Assembly (NCBI RefSeq): GCF_023078355.1
Contig: NZ_CP095552.1
Span: 5,022,001 to 5,086,000 of the forward strand
From: Gordonia hongkongensis
Lineage (GTDB): Bacteria > Actinomycetota > Actinomycetes > Mycobacteriales > Mycobacteriaceae
Length of the DNA stretch: 64,000 bases
Direction of reading: 5' to 3'
In this document: positions 27,313 through 37,824 of the stretch, piece by piece
How the letters are laid out: each line of letters starts with the position of its first letter
How positions within the stretch are numbered: position 1 is the stretch's first letter
Notes under the pieces: model-generated
Databases searched by the model: none
What the model was told of the DNA's origin: nothing
What the model saw: the letters and a program-made list of their open reading frames with translations, nothing else
Program-made: the position numbers and the translations under genes

Positions 27313-28095
27313 TCACGCGAGCAGTCGCCAGAGACCGATGAGCCCGACGACGACGATCACCCCGCGAAGCGCGCGGGGGGAGAGGCGCCGTCCATACCTG
27401 GCGCCGAGGAAACCGCCGATGAGCGAGCCGACGGCGATGGCCGCCGCGGTCCACCAATCGATCCGGTCGAACGCGACCAGCGTGTACGTGACAGCGGCGA
27501 CGACGTTGACCACCAGGGACAGCAGGTTCTTCGCCGCGTTCAGCCGTTGCAGGTGGTCCGGTACGACCACCCCCAGAATGCCCATCAAGAGGATGCCCTG
27601 CGCGGCGGTGAAGTAACCGCCGTAGACACCGACAGCGAATGTCCCGATGGTCATCGCCGCGACCCGCAGGGGACCGAGATGCGATGGCGTGAGGTCTCCG
27701 CCGAGAGAAGTGCGGGTGCCCACCCATCTCTGGATGTAGGGCTGGGCGACGACGAGGATCAGCGCGGCGACGAGCAGAATCGGGACCACGGTCTCGAACA
27801 CCGTCTCCGGCAGATGGAGCAGAAGCCAGCAGCCGGCGATCGCACCGGTGAACGACCCCGGAATCTGCCACCGGAGTCGCGGCCACTGGCCCTCGAGTTC
27901 ACGCCGGTATCCCCACGTTCCGGACACCCCGCCGGCGACGAGGCCGATCGCGTTGGACATCGTCGCGGTGACCGGCGGGACGCCGAACGCGACCAGCGTC
28001 GGGAACGTGATGAGGGTTCCGCTGCCCACGAGGGCGTTGATCGCGCCCGCCCCGACGCCGGCGACGAGTACGACGACTAGTTCCCAGATGGTCAC
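27313..28095 (-). CDS. TauE/SafE family membrane exporter
   Basis: The protein has 260 residues and about eight predicted membrane segments. GAGAINALVGSGTLITFPTL is the TauE/SafE N-terminal repeat, GVYGGYFTAAQGILLMGILG its second copy, and LNAAKNLLSLVVN the helix after it. Members are thought to export sulfite, sulfoacetate or other organosulfur anions, but few have been tested. No sulfur metabolism gene is nearby. It is convergent with DUF808; repeat family B lies directly upstream. Confidence 0.85.
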   Translation of the reverse strand: MTIWELVVVLVAGVGAGAINALVGSGTLITFPTLVAFGVPPVTATMSNAIGLVAGGVSGTWGYRRELEGQWPRLRWQIPGSFTGAIAGCWLLLHLPETVFETVVPILLVAALILVVAQPYIQRWVGTRTSLGGDLTPSHLGPLRVAAMTIGTFAVGVYGGYFTAAQGILLMGILGVVVPDHLQRLNAAKNLLSLVVNVVAAVTYTLVAFDRIDWWTAAAIAVGSLIGGFLGARYGRRLSPRALRGVIVVVGLIGLWRLLA

Positions 28096-28142
28096 AGTCT
28101 CCGAGGGTGCCCTTCGAGATCTACGCCGGGTGCACCGGGGTG

Positions 28143-28236
28143 GTTTCGACAGGGCTCAACCAGCGGAGAACACGGCTCAACCAGCGGAGAACAGGGCTCG
28201 ACCAGCGGAGAACAGGGCTCAGCCAGCGGAGAACCT
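28143..28236 (+). repeat. 21-bp tandem repeats of family B
   Basis: After GTTTCGACAG (28143-28152) the unit GGCTCAACCAGCGGAGAACA begins at 28153, 28174, 28195 and 28216, a constant period of 21 bp, with single-base changes in the third (GGCTCGACC) and fourth (GGCTCAGCC) copies. The GGCTCAACCAGCGG core is shared with 20485-20640. The array lies in the 175-bp gap between tauE (minus, start 28095) and the ABC ATPase stop (28271). Confidence 0.8.
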
Positions 28237-28270
28237 CGCGACGCGAAACGGTGCCCAGTCGACGGGTCGG

Positions 28271-29377
<1,107 letters not shown>

Positions 29378-29417
29378 GATGTTCTCCGGTTTCTACAAGT
29401 TGTTGGGGGGATGCGGA

Positions 29418-30305
29418 CTACTTGATCGCGCCGAACGACAGGCCGCGGACGAGCTTGTTCTGGGCGATCCAGCCGCAGATGACGACCGGCAGCGCGGCGA
29501 GCACGGATGCGGCGGACAGCTGCGCCCAGTACAGGCCCTGGCCGGACATGAAACCGGTCAGGAACACCGGCATCGTCTGCGCGTTGACCGCGGTCATGTT
29601 GACGGCGAAGAAGAACTCGTTCCACGAGAAGATCACGCAGATCAGTGCTGTCGCTGCGATTCCCGGCGAGATCAGCGGCAGGATCACTTCACGCACCGAC
29701 GTCCACAGACTCGCGCCGTCGATGCTGGCGGCCTCGAGGAGTTCGCCGGGGACCTCGAGGAAGAACGACCGCATCATCCACACGGCGATCGGGAGGTTCA
29801 TCGCGGTGTAGAGGACGATCAGGGTCCAGATGTTGTCGAGCATCCCGATCTCGCCGACGATCACGTACAGCGGGATGATCGCGGCGACGATCGGCAGCAT
29901 CTTGGTGCTGATGAAGAAGAACAGCGCGTCCTTGGTCTTGCGTACCGGGCGCAGCGACAGCGCGAACGCCGCGGGCACGCCCAGGAGCAGCACCAGGATC
30001 GTCGACACGATCGTCGCGAACAAGGAATTCAACAGGGGTGTCGCGATTCCCGCGTCGAAGACGTCTCGGAACTGCTGCAGCGTGGGCTCGAAGAAGAAGG
30101 TCGGCGGGTTCGTCGCGGCGTCGCTCTCCTGCTTGAACGCGGTCAGCACCATCCAGAGCACGGGGAAGAAGAACCCGATCGCGAGAATCCAGGTCACCGC
30201 GGTCAGCGCCGCCTGCCGCGGACGGCGCCGACGGCGGATCTCGGTGCCGGACTTGTCTTCTGTATTGCCCGCCGACGCATGGTCGGAGCGAATGTCGGTG
30301 GTCAT
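29418..30305 (-). CDS. Sugar/polyol ABC transporter permease, MalG-type
   Basis: An inner-membrane permease of 295 residues with about six membrane segments. The EAASIDGASLWTSVREVILP stretch is the EAA loop that docks on the ATPase, and the C-terminal GLSFGAIK end is typical of MalG-like (carbohydrate uptake transporter 1) permeases. An Arg/Lys-rich cytosolic tail precedes the first helix (RRRRRPRQAALTAVT). The start codon overlaps the stop of the upstream permease, so the two are translationally coupled. Confidence 0.92.
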   Translation of the reverse strand: MTTDIRSDHASAGNTEDKSGTEIRRRRRPRQAALTAVTWILAIGFFFPVLWMVLTAFKQESDAATNPPTFFFEPTLQQFRDVFDAGIATPLLNSLFATIVSTILVLLLGVPAAFALSLRPVRKTKDALFFFISTKMLPIVAAIIPLYVIVGEIGMLDNIWTLIVLYTAMNLPIAVWMMRSFFLEVPGELLEAASIDGASLWTSVREVILPLISPGIAATALICVIFSWNEFFFAVNMTAVNAQTMPVFLTGFMSGQGLYWAQLSAASVLAALPVVICGWIAQNKLVRGLSFGAIK

Positions 30306-31258
30306 CAGGCCGGCTCCTCTGTTCCGGAGAATGATTTGAAGATCAGTCGCAGGGCGAGCGTGGCGACGACGATCGTGCCGATCACCGTCACGACACCCAT
30401 CGCCGCGGCCTGGCCGATGTCGAAGCCGAGGAACGCGCGCTGGTAGATGTAGTACGACAGATTCGAACTGGAGACACCCGGACCACCGGAGGTCATCATG
30501 TACACCGCGTCGAAGGTGTTCACCAGGTAGATGGCCCCGAGCACCGCACCCAGTTCGATGAACCGGCGCAGATGCGGGAGTGTGAGTTCCCGGAAGAGCC
30601 GGAAGCTCGTGGCGCCGTCGACGCGTGCCGCTTCCTGGATGTCACGGGGCATCGACTGCAGGCCCGCGAGGATCAGCAGCATCATGAACGGCGTCCACTG
30701 CCAGACCAATTCGGCCATCACGCTCATCAGCGGGAACTCCGACAGCCAGTCGGTCTCGATACCGAACGGACTCAGCGCCCAGTTGACGAGTCCGTTGGTC
30801 GGCGAGAGCAAGCTCGTCTTCCACAGCAGCGCAGCCGCCACCGGGGTCACCAGGAACGGCGTGATGAGCAGTGTCCGAACCACGCCCCGGCCCAAAAACT
30901 TCCGGTCGAGCAGAAGGGCGAACATCAGACCGAGGAGCACCGAGATGAGCACCGTGCCGACGATCAGCAGGATCGTGTTGACCGTCACCCGCCAGAACTG
31001 ACTGTCGCCGAAGACCGCGACATAGTTGTCGAGACCGACGAACGCACGCGAATCCGGACGTACCAGGTTCCATGACTGGGTGGAGTAGTACAGCGTGAAC
31101 ACGAACGGGATCTGCGTGACCACGATCAAGAAGATCAGGGCCGGCAGGAGCGGGCCGCGACGCCGCCAGCCCTCGGCGCGCGTGACGTGATCACGCGAGG
31201 ACGTCAGCGGTGCCTTCGGGGTCGTGTCGGGTGGTGGAGTGGAGACTGCGGTGGCCAT
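30305..31258 (-). CDS. Sugar/polyol ABC transporter permease, MalF-type
   Basis: A permease of 317 residues with about six membrane segments and the EAARVDGATSFRLFRELTLP coupling loop. A 40-residue cytosolic N-terminus ends in GWRRRGPLLPALIFLIV. It resembles SmoF/MtlF-type partners of polyol transporters. I use the ATG at 31258 because GGGAG lies 8 nt upstream; the GTG at 31264 is too close to that site. The start sits beside the stop of the binding-protein gene at 31261. Confidence 0.92.
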   Translation of the reverse strand: MATAVSTPPPDTTPKAPLTSSRDHVTRAEGWRRRGPLLPALIFLIVVTQIPFVFTLYYSTQSWNLVRPDSRAFVGLDNYVAVFGDSQFWRVTVNTILLIVGTVLISVLLGLMFALLLDRKFLGRGVVRTLLITPFLVTPVAAALLWKTSLLSPTNGLVNWALSPFGIETDWLSEFPLMSVMAELVWQWTPFMMLLILAGLQSMPRDIQEAARVDGATSFRLFRELTLPHLRRFIELGAVLGAIYLVNTFDAVYMMTSGGPGVSSSNLSYYIYQRAFLGFDIGQAAAMGVVTVIGTIVVATLALRLIFKSFSGTEEPA

Positions 31259-31260
31259 GA

Positions 31261-32619
31261 TCACTGCTCCCTTTGGTAGGACTTGCCGACGACCTGGGCG
31301 TACTCCTGTGCCTGGGCGAGCGCGTCGTCGACACTGATCTGACCGGCGATGGCTGCCGAGATCTGTTGACTCACCCGGGTTCCGAGGTCTTGGAACTCCG
31401 GGATCGCGAGGAACTGGACGCCGGTGTAGGGCACCGGCTCGAGGGTCGGCTTCAACTGGTTCGCTGCGCGCATCGCGCTCAGTGTCTGCTCGGCGAACGG
31501 CGCGGCGAGTTCCTTGTAGGCCGGCAGTTCATACGTGGACAGGCGGCTGCCCGGTGGGACGTGACTGGGCCCCAGGGACTCCGAGACGTACTCGATGTAG
31601 CTCTTGCTGGTCATCCACCGGATGAACTTCCACGCCTCGTCCTGGTGCTCGCTGCTGGTGGGGATGCCGAGCGACCAGGTGTAGAGCCAGCCGTTGTCTC
31701 CCTTGGCCATACTGGGCGCCGGCAGGTAGCCGACGTCCCCGGCGATCGACGAGGTGTCCGGGCTCTCGAGCACCGACACCGCCGAGGTCGCGTCGTACCA
31801 CATCGCGACCTGGCCCTGCGACAACAGGTTTCCGCACTCCTGGAAACCCGACGACGCGGCGCCGGCCTCGCCGTGGTTCCGGACGGTGTCGACGTAGAAC
31901 TTCACCGCCGCGGCGACCTCCGGACTGTCGAGCTGCGCGTTCCAGTACTCGTCGTACCAGCGGCCGCCGAAGGCGTTGATCACCGTGTTGAGCGGGGCGA
32001 GCACCTCACCCCAGCCGGGCTTGCCGCGCAAGCAGATGCCCGCGGTGCGCTCGTTGTCGAGCTTGGCCGCCGCCTCCGCGACCTGTGGCCACGTCGGTTG
32101 GGCCGGCAACGACACCCCCGCCTCGGCGAAGAGCTTCTTGTTGTACATCAGGAACGACGACTCGCCGTAGAAGGGCGCCGAGTACATCGAACCATCGTGA
32201 GACAGAGCCGTTTTCAGCGTCGGGATGAAGTCGTCGGCGTCGTACTCGGGATCCGCATCCATGTACGGGCTCAGATTCACGAGCCAGCCGTACTCGCCCC
32301 ACATCGGGGTCTCGTAGTTGCTGATCATCACGACGTCGAACTCACCGCCGCCGGTGGCCACCGATGCGGTGATCTTGGCCCGCGCCTCGTTCTCGGAGAG
32401 GGTCACGAATCGCACCGTGACGCCGGGATTCTGCTCCTCGAACTGCGTGGACAGCTTGACCGCGTCCTGCATCTGCGAGTTGGAGACCATCGCGACGGTG
32501 ATCTCGCGACCACCGCCGCCGGTGAGTGAACCGGCGCCGGAGCAGCCGGTCAGCACCAGCGTCACGGTCGCGATGATCGCACCCAGCGCCCATCGCACTC
32601 GGTGTCGGGAGAACATCAT
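31261..32619 (-). CDS. Polyol/sugar ABC transporter substrate-binding lipoprotein
   Basis: A 452-residue extracellular binding protein of the family that includes SmoE (sorbitol/mannitol) and MalE. A signal peptide with a lipobox (LVLTGCSG) makes Cys the lipidated residue. EFEEQNPGVTVRFV-like sequence (STQFEEQNPGVTVRFV), SMYSAPFYGESSFLMYNKKL and GQVAMWYDATSAVSVLE are the family's sugar-binding lobes. The ligand is inferred from the neighbouring polyol dehydrogenases and xylulokinase. Start at the first of two Met codons (32619), behind AAAGGCGAA. It overlaps the regulator stop by 4 bp. Confidence 0.9.
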   Translation of the reverse strand: MMFSRHRVRWALGAIIATVTLVLTGCSGAGSLTGGGGREITVAMVSNSQMQDAVKLSTQFEEQNPGVTVRFVTLSENEARAKITASVATGGGEFDVVMISNYETPMWGEYGWLVNLSPYMDADPEYDADDFIPTLKTALSHDGSMYSAPFYGESSFLMYNKKLFAEAGVSLPAQPTWPQVAEAAAKLDNERTAGICLRGKPGWGEVLAPLNTVINAFGGRWYDEYWNAQLDSPEVAAAVKFYVDTVRNHGEAGAASSGFQECGNLLSQGQVAMWYDATSAVSVLESPDTSSIAGDVGYLPAPSMAKGDNGWLYTWSLGIPTSSEHQDEAWKFIRWMTSKSYIEYVSESLGPSHVPPGSRLSTYELPAYKELAAPFAEQTLSAMRAANQLKPTLEPVPYTGVQFLAIPEFQDLGTRVSQQISAAIAGQISVDDALAQAQEYAQVVGKSYQREQ

Positions 32620-33656
32620 TGTTCGCCTTTCTCTTGCACCACCAGCCATTCGGCGGTGGCGAGGTCGGTGACGAGAATGGTGGCGTAGCCACCGCGCAGT
32701 GCACCGAGGATGGATTCGCGACGGTGTGTGCCACCGGACACGAGGATCGATGTCGGGCAGGCCCGGACCGCGTCGAGCGACACCGAGACGGTCCGATCGA
32801 CGAGACTGGAGGGCACCGCGACGCCGTGCGCGTCGTAGAAGCGTCCGCCGATCTCTCCGACCGCGCCGAGTTCCAGGAGTTCGTCGAGGACGACGGCATC
32901 GATGAACGAGCCCTCGAACAACGTGGTCGACGTCGACACCGACCCGACGCCGAAGAGCATCACCTGTGCACCGCGCGCCGCCGAGAGCGCCTGCGACAGA
33001 ATCGAATCACGGTTCACGGCGGTGACCGTCTCCGGGTCGACATAGAGCGGTGCGACCAGCCGCAGCGGACGGGCATGAAGACGTTCGGAGAACCGGGACA
33101 GCGCATGGTCGACGCCGGTGTGGTACTCCACCGAGGTCATCGAGCCGTCCATCTGCACGACCCGCTGACACGACGCCGATGCGGCCATGGCGTCGGCGAC
33201 AGCCACCTGCTCCGGCCCCCAGGTGAATCCGAAGGTGTCGGTCGCCTGGATGCGGCGGGTGAGCACCGAGGCCCCGGCGCGGCCGAGCGCGGCGTTGCCG
33301 GTGGTGGTGCCGTCGGCCACCTCGTCGATGATGAGCACCTCGTCGAGACCCAGGGTCTCTTCCACCGCGCGTTCGAGATCGGTGTGGATCGAGGCCGAGA
33401 GGTGCGCCGGCGCAGCCACGGACACGCGGACGAGGCCTTGCGCCCGGGCTCGCGCCACCAGCCGACCGGCGGTCGGCCGCGAGACGCCCAGGCGTGATGC
33501 GATCTCGGCCTGGGTGAGCCCCTCGAGGTGGTACATCGTCGCGGCGCGGACGAGAAGACGCAGGTCCTGGCCGGAGTCGGGAGTTCCGCGCGAGGCCGCG
33601 CGGACTGTCGAGACGGACGGCTCGCCGTCGTCGCTCGTCGACTTCCGAGGTGCCAT
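32616..33656 (-). CDS. SorC/DeoR-type sugar-responsive transcriptional regulator
   Basis: A 346-residue regulator. The N-terminal helix-turn-helix GLTQAEIASRLGVSRPTAGR lies near residues 45-65, and the rest is the SorC sugar-phosphate-binding domain (FGFTWGPEQVAVADAM, VMLFGVGSVSTSTTLFEG, GEIGGRFYDAHGVAV, ILVSGGTHRRESILGALRGG), built like a glucosamine-phosphate isomerase fold. Members sense a phosphorylated sugar made by the pathway; here D-xylulose-5-phosphate is the obvious guess. It heads the import operon and is divergent from the catabolic operon. TGAGCA repeats in the 102-bp gap are the likely operator. Start taken at ATG 33656 (MAPRKS). Confidence 0.88.
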   Translation of the reverse strand: MAPRKSTSDDGEPSVSTVRAASRGTPDSGQDLRLLVRAATMYHLEGLTQAEIASRLGVSRPTAGRLVARARAQGLVRVSVAAPAHLSASIHTDLERAVEETLGLDEVLIIDEVADGTTTGNAALGRAGASVLTRRIQATDTFGFTWGPEQVAVADAMAASASCQRVVQMDGSMTSVEYHTGVDHALSRFSERLHARPLRLVAPLYVDPETVTAVNRDSILSQALSAARGAQVMLFGVGSVSTSTTLFEGSFIDAVVLDELLELGAVGEIGGRFYDAHGVAVPSSLVDRTVSVSLDAVRACPTSILVSGGTHRRESILGALRGGYATILVTDLATAEWLVVQEKGEQ

Positions 33657-33693
33657 GGTCGCGTGCCCCGTCCCTGTCGTCGCCGTCGCCCGT

Positions 33694-33742
33694 TGAGCCA
33701 ACGACGGTGAGCATCTGCTCACTGGCGGTCAATGTGCTCAAT
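33694..33742. promoter_or_regulatory. TGAGCA repeats: probable SorC operator
   Basis: The gap between the divergent operons holds TTGAGCCA (33693-33700), the perfect inverted pair TGAGCA-TC-TGCTCA (33708-33721), and GTGCTCAA (33734-33741). Four half-sites in 50 bp suit binding of an oligomeric SorC protein between two promoters. Confidence 0.55.
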
Positions 33743-33746
33743 AAGC

Positions 33747-33752
33747 TAGCAT
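33747..33752 (+). promoter_or_regulatory. -10 box of a probable leaderless polyol dehydrogenase transcript
   Basis: TAGCAT ends 7 nt before the GTG start at 33759; no ribosome site is present. The nearest TGAGCA-type half-site (33734-33741) lies just upstream, so the regulator would overlap the promoter. Confidence 0.45.
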
Positions 33753-33758
33753 CCGGGT

Positions 33759-34862
33759 GTGACCCACGCAACAGCCGATCGCCCCATAGCGGACGTTCCC
33801 GACGCGATGCGCGCCGCCGTCCTGCATCCCGATCTCTCGGTGACCACCGAAAGTCGCAGGTCGCCGGACCCGGAGCCCGGTGACGTCACGGTGGCCGTGC
33901 GCGCGGTGGGGGTCTGCGGGTCCGACACCCACTACTTTCGTCACGGACGGATCGGCGAGTACGTGGTCCGCGAACCGCTCGTCCTCGGTCACGAGGCGGC
34001 CGGGGTCGTCGTCGCCGTCGGGGAAGGGGTGGACCCGGGCCGGGTCGGCGAGCGGGTGTCCATCGAACCGCAGCGTCCCGACCCGACCACAGCGGAGAGC
34101 AGACGCGGTGACTACCACCTGTGCCCACACATGCGGTTCTACGCGACGCCTCCGGTGGACGGCGCCTTCGCCGAATTCGTGACCATCGGAGCCGATTTCG
34201 CCCATCCCGTGCCACCCGAGGTCTCCGACGAGGCCGCCGCCCTGTTCGAGCCGCTCTCCGTGGGCATCGCCGCGATGCGCAAAGCCGAGGTGTCGGTGGG
34301 CGGCTCGGTCCTGATCGCCGGCGCGGGTCCGATCGGCCTGATGGTGGCGCAGGTCGCCCGGGCGTCCGGTCTCGCACGCATCGTCGTCAGTGAGCCCGAT
34401 GAGCAGCGACGTTCTCGCGCACTCGAATTCGGTGCCACCACGGTGATCGAGCCCGGAACCGGGAGCGAACCCGTCGACGCCTTCGTCGATGCCAGCGGTG
34501 TCGCGGGTGCGGTCCGGGATGGACTGGCCCGGGTGCGTCCCGGCGGGCGCGTCGTCCTCGTCGGGATGGGCGCCGACTCGATGGAACTGCCGGTGTCGCT
34601 CATCCAGAACCGCGAACTGGTGCTGACCGGGGTGTTCCGCTATGCCAACACCTGGCCGACGGCTCTCGCGCTGGTCCGGAGCGGCGCCGTCGACCTCGAT
34701 GCGATGGTCACCGCCCGGTTCGGACTCGACCAACTCACGGATGCACTGAATTCCGATCGCACACCCGGCACCATCAAAGCTGTGGTCTACCCGTCTCTTT
34801 CGAGATACCTGCCCGGGCCCGCCGATACCGCCCCGAACGAGACGGAAGGAACTCGTCGATGA
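33759..34862 (+). CDS. Zinc-dependent polyol (sorbitol/xylitol/arabitol) dehydrogenase, MDR family
   Basis: A medium-chain dehydrogenase of 367 residues. VGVCGSDTHYFRHGRIGEY and PLVLGHEAAGVVVAVG give the catalytic Cys and His-Glu zinc ligands, LFEPLSVGIAAMRKAEVSVG the next motif, and LIAGAGPIGLMVAQVARASG the NAD-binding site. It resembles sorbitol/xylitol dehydrogenases (HYFRHG.IG.y.V), which oxidise a sugar alcohol to its ketose. Three of the four structural-zinc cysteines are missing (IEPQRPDPTTAESRRGDYHL then C), as in animal sorbitol dehydrogenase. The start is GTG 33759, very probably leaderless. First gene of the catabolic operon; overlaps the next by 4 bp. Confidence 0.9.
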   Translation: MTHATADRPIADVPDAMRAAVLHPDLSVTTESRRSPDPEPGDVTVAVRAVGVCGSDTHYFRHGRIGEYVVREPLVLGHEAAGVVVAVGEGVDPGRVGERVSIEPQRPDPTTAESRRGDYHLCPHMRFYATPPVDGAFAEFVTIGADFAHPVPPEVSDEAAALFEPLSVGIAAMRKAEVSVGGSVLIAGAGPIGLMVAQVARASGLARIVVSEPDEQRRSRALEFGATTVIEPGTGSEPVDAFVDASGVAGAVRDGLARVRPGGRVVLVGMGADSMELPVSLIQNRELVLTGVFRYANTWPTALALVRSGAVDLDAMVTARFGLDQLTDALNSDRTPGTIKAVVYPSLSRYLPGPADTAPNETEGTRR

Positions 34863-36334
34863 GCACACCCCTGAACAACGAGACGATGTCGGGCCTCGCC
34901 GGCGTGGACGTCCCGACGTACGACCGTTCGGGCGTCACCCCCGGGATCGTGCACTTCGGTGTGGGTGCGTTCCACCGTGCACACCAGGCGATGTACCTCG
35001 ACCGTCTCCTCGCGACCGACGCGTCGGCGAGCGGGTGGGGCATCTGCGGGGTCGGCGTCCGTACGGCCGACGCCGCGATGCGCGACGCCCTGGGGCCGCA
35101 GGACGGACTGTTCACACTCACCCTCAAACACCCCGACGGCGCCGTCGAGACCTCGGTGATCGGATCGATCGTCGAATACCTCTACGCTCCAGACGATCCT
35201 GAGAAAGTCATCGAGCGGCTCAGCGACCCGGCGACACGCATCGTCTCGCTGACGGTGACCGAGGGCGGCTACAACTTCTCACCGTCGACCGGCGAGTTCG
35301 ACGCCACGAACCCGGACATCGTCGCCGACCTTGAGACCAGTGCGCCGCCGCGCACCGTCTTCGGACTGGTGACCGAGGCACTCGCGCGGCGCCGGGACCG
35401 CGGTGTCCCGTCGTTCACGGTCATGTCGTGCGACAACATCCAGGGCAACGGGCACATGGCACGATCGACCTTCCTCGCCTATGCGCAGCTGCGCGATCCG
35501 GAACTGGCCGCGTGGATCGAATCCAACACCCGGTTCCCGAACTCGATGGTGGACCGCATCACCCCGGCCACACCGCCCGAGTTGGCCGCCGAGGTCGCCG
35601 ATCGCACCGGTGTCGACGACAACTGGCCGGTGGTCGCCGAGCCCTTCACGCAGTGGGTGCTCGAGGACGAGTTCTCGATGGGACGCCCCGCACTGGAGCA
35701 GGTGGGAGTCCAGGTCGTCGACGACGTCACCCCGTACGAGCTGATGAAGTTGCGACTGCTCAACGCCGGTCACCAGGCGCTGTGCTACTTCGGATATCTG
35801 CTCGGGTACCGCTACGTCCACGACGCGTCGTCCGACCCGGACATCCGGAACCTGCTGCACCGCTACATGACCGAAGAAGGCGCAACCACCCTCCGTCCGC
35901 TTCCCGGCGTCGACGTCGAGGAGTACATCGACACCCTCCTCGAACGTTTCGCCAACCCGGCGATCGGTGACACCATCGCGCGACTGTGTCAGGACTCCTC
36001 CGACCGCATCCCGAAGTGGCTGGTCCCGGTGATCCGCGAGCGCCTCGAACAGGGCCGGCGAAGCGACCTCGCCGCTGCGGTCGTGGCGAGCTGGACCCGC
36101 TACGCCGAGGGCACCGACGAGGCGGGGGAACCGATCGACGTCGTCGACCCCCTTGCGGCCGAACTCGTTCCGCGAGCGCAACGGTCCCGCACCGACCCGC
36201 TGGCCTTCGTCGCCGACCCCGAGCTGTTCGGTACCCTCGCCCAGGATCCGCTGTTCACCACTCCGTATCTGTCGGCGCTGGATTCGTTGCGCAGCAAGGG
36301 AACCCGCGCGACACTGATCGACCTGCTCGCATGA
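34859..36334 (+). CDS. Mannitol 2-dehydrogenase family (long-chain polyol dehydrogenase)
   Basis: A polyol-specific long-chain dehydrogenase of 491 residues. [20 protein letters not shown] is the NAD-binding N-terminal motif; [20 protein letters not shown] carries the Lys...Asn..His catalytic set of mannitol 2-dehydrogenases. Members oxidise D-mannitol to fructose or D-arabitol to D-xylulose. With a xylulokinase next door, D-arabitol is an attractive substrate, but mannitol and sorbitol remain possible. ATGA overlaps couple it to both neighbours. Confidence 0.92.
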   Translation: MSTPLNNETMSGLAGVDVPTYDRSGVTPGIVHFGVGAFHRAHQAMYLDRLLATDASASGWGICGVGVRTADAAMRDALGPQDGLFTLTLKHPDGAVETSVIGSIVEYLYAPDDPEKVIERLSDPATRIVSLTVTEGGYNFSPSTGEFDATNPDIVADLETSAPPRTVFGLVTEALARRRDRGVPSFTVMSCDNIQGNGHMARSTFLAYAQLRDPELAAWIESNTRFPNSMVDRITPATPPELAAEVADRTGVDDNWPVVAEPFTQWVLEDEFSMGRPALEQVGVQVVDDVTPYELMKLRLLNAGHQALCYFGYLLGYRYVHDASSDPDIRNLLHRYMTEEGATTLRPLPGVDVEEYIDTLLERFANPAIGDTIARLCQDSSDRIPKWLVPVIRERLEQGRRSDLAAAVVASWTRYAEGTDEAGEPIDVVDPLAAELVPRAQRSRTDPLAFVADPELFGTLAQDPLFTTPYLSALDSLRSKGTRATLIDLLA

Positions 36335-37731
36335 CGACGCTGGTCGCCGGGATCGATTCGTCGACCCAGTCATGCAAGGTGGTCGTCTGTGACGCCGACA
36401 CCGGGCAGGTGGTGCGCACCGGGCACGCTGCGCACCCCGCCGGTACCGAGGTACACCCGGATCACTGGTGGGACGCACTGTGCACTGCGGTCGCCGCCGC
36501 GGGCGGCTTCGACGACGTCTCCGCGGTGTCCGTGGCGGGCCAGCAGCACGGCATGGTCTGTCTGGACGGGAACGGCCGGGTGGTCCGGGAAGCATTGCTG
36601 TGGAACGACACCCGATCCGCACCGAGCGCTGCTGCTCTCGTCGACGAGTTCGGCGGATCCGAGCAGTGGGCACGCTCTGTCGGGGTGGTGCCGGTGGCTT
36701 CCATCACCGCGACCAAACTCCGCTGGCTGGCCGACCACGAACCGGCGCACGCCGACGCCACGGCTGCGATCTGCCTTCCGCACGATTGGCTGACCTGGCG
36801 ACTGCGCGACAGTCACGACCTCGCCGAGCTGACGACCGACCGCAGCGACGCCTCCGGCACCGGCTATTTCAGCGCGGCGACCGGCGAGTACCGAACCGAT
36901 CTGCTCGACGCCGCGTTCCGCGGCCGTCGACCACTTCTGCCCCGGGTCCTCGGCCCCGCGGAACGGGCCGGCGTCACGCCGACCGGCGTCGTCGTGGGCG
37001 CCGGCGCGGGCGACAACGCCGCAGCCGCACTGGGACTGCACGCCGGCCCCGGGGATGCCGTTGTCTCCCTGGGCACGTCGGGCGTGGTCAGCGCCGTCGG
37101 CGACGTGGCGCCGAATGATCCGTCGGGTCTGGTGGCCGGGTTCGCGGACGCGACCGGGCGTCACCTGCCACTGGTCTGCACCCTGAACGGCGCCCCGGTG
37201 CTGGCGTCGACCGCGTCGATGCTCGGCGTGGACCTGGCCGAGTTCGCGCGGTTGGCCATGTCGGCTGAGCCCGGCGCGGGTGGCGTCACGATGGTGCCCT
37301 ACTTCGCCGGCGAGCGCTCGCCGAACCTCCCCGACGCGACCGGCACGCTGACGGGGCTGACCGCGGCCAACTTCACCCCGGCCGCGATCGCCCGCGCGGC
37401 CGTCGAGGGCCTGGTCTCGTCTCTGGTGTTCTGCCGCGAACGAATCGAACAGCAGGGCATCGACGTCGAGCGCGTGCTGCTCACCGGCGGTGGCGCGAAG
37501 TCGGCTGCGGTGCGCCACATCGCACCGGGTCTGTTCGGCGGCGAGGTCGTCGTCCCCGCCGACGGCGAACACGTGGCGCTCGGTGCGGCGCGACAGGCCG
37601 CGTGGGCCCTGACCGGTGAACTGCCCGCGTGGGAGACATCGACCCAGACACTCACCGGGACGCCCACGCCCGAGGTGTACGCGCACTACCGGGAGGCCTC
37701 GCTCATGGTGGAACGCGAGGCGGGGCGGTAG
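36331..37731 (+). CDS. xylB: Xylulokinase (FGGY family carbohydrate kinase)
   Basis: The kinase here has 466 residues, phosphorylating a ketopentose. [20 protein letters not shown] is the phosphate-1 motif, [13 protein letters not shown] the sugar-binding strand, [11 protein letters not shown] the xylulokinase-like loop, [13 protein letters not shown] the catalytic Asp region, [12 protein letters not shown] phosphate-2, and [17 protein letters not shown] the adenosine motif. Xylulose-5-phosphate would enter the pentose phosphate pathway. Last gene of the three-gene catabolic operon, overlapping the mannitol dehydrogenase stop by 4 bp. Confidence 0.9.
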   Translation: MTTLVAGIDSSTQSCKVVVCDADTGQVVRTGHAAHPAGTEVHPDHWWDALCTAVAAAGGFDDVSAVSVAGQQHGMVCLDGNGRVVREALLWNDTRSAPSAAALVDEFGGSEQWARSVGVVPVASITATKLRWLADHEPAHADATAAICLPHDWLTWRLRDSHDLAELTTDRSDASGTGYFSAATGEYRTDLLDAAFRGRRPLLPRVLGPAERAGVTPTGVVVGAGAGDNAAAALGLHAGPGDAVVSLGTSGVVSAVGDVAPNDPSGLVAGFADATGRHLPLVCTLNGAPVLASTASMLGVDLAEFARLAMSAEPGAGGVTMVPYFAGERSPNLPDATGTLTGLTAANFTPAAIARAAVEGLVSSLVFCRERIEQQGIDVERVLLTGGGAKSAAVRHIAPGLFGGEVVVPADGEHVALGAARQAAWALTGELPAWETSTQTLTGTPTPEVYAHYREASLMVEREAGR

Positions 37732-37824
37732 GACTGCGGCGGCCCGGATACGCCGAACGTCCGGCAGCCGTGCGCACTTGCCGGGACAATGGCCCGGGGT
37801 CGGTACACAACCGAGGAGTGAGCG

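Noticed and set aside
31273..32529. Plus-strand open frame opposite the binding-protein gene
   Set aside because: It is the antisense of a recognisable lipoprotein and has shadow-frame composition with no homology.
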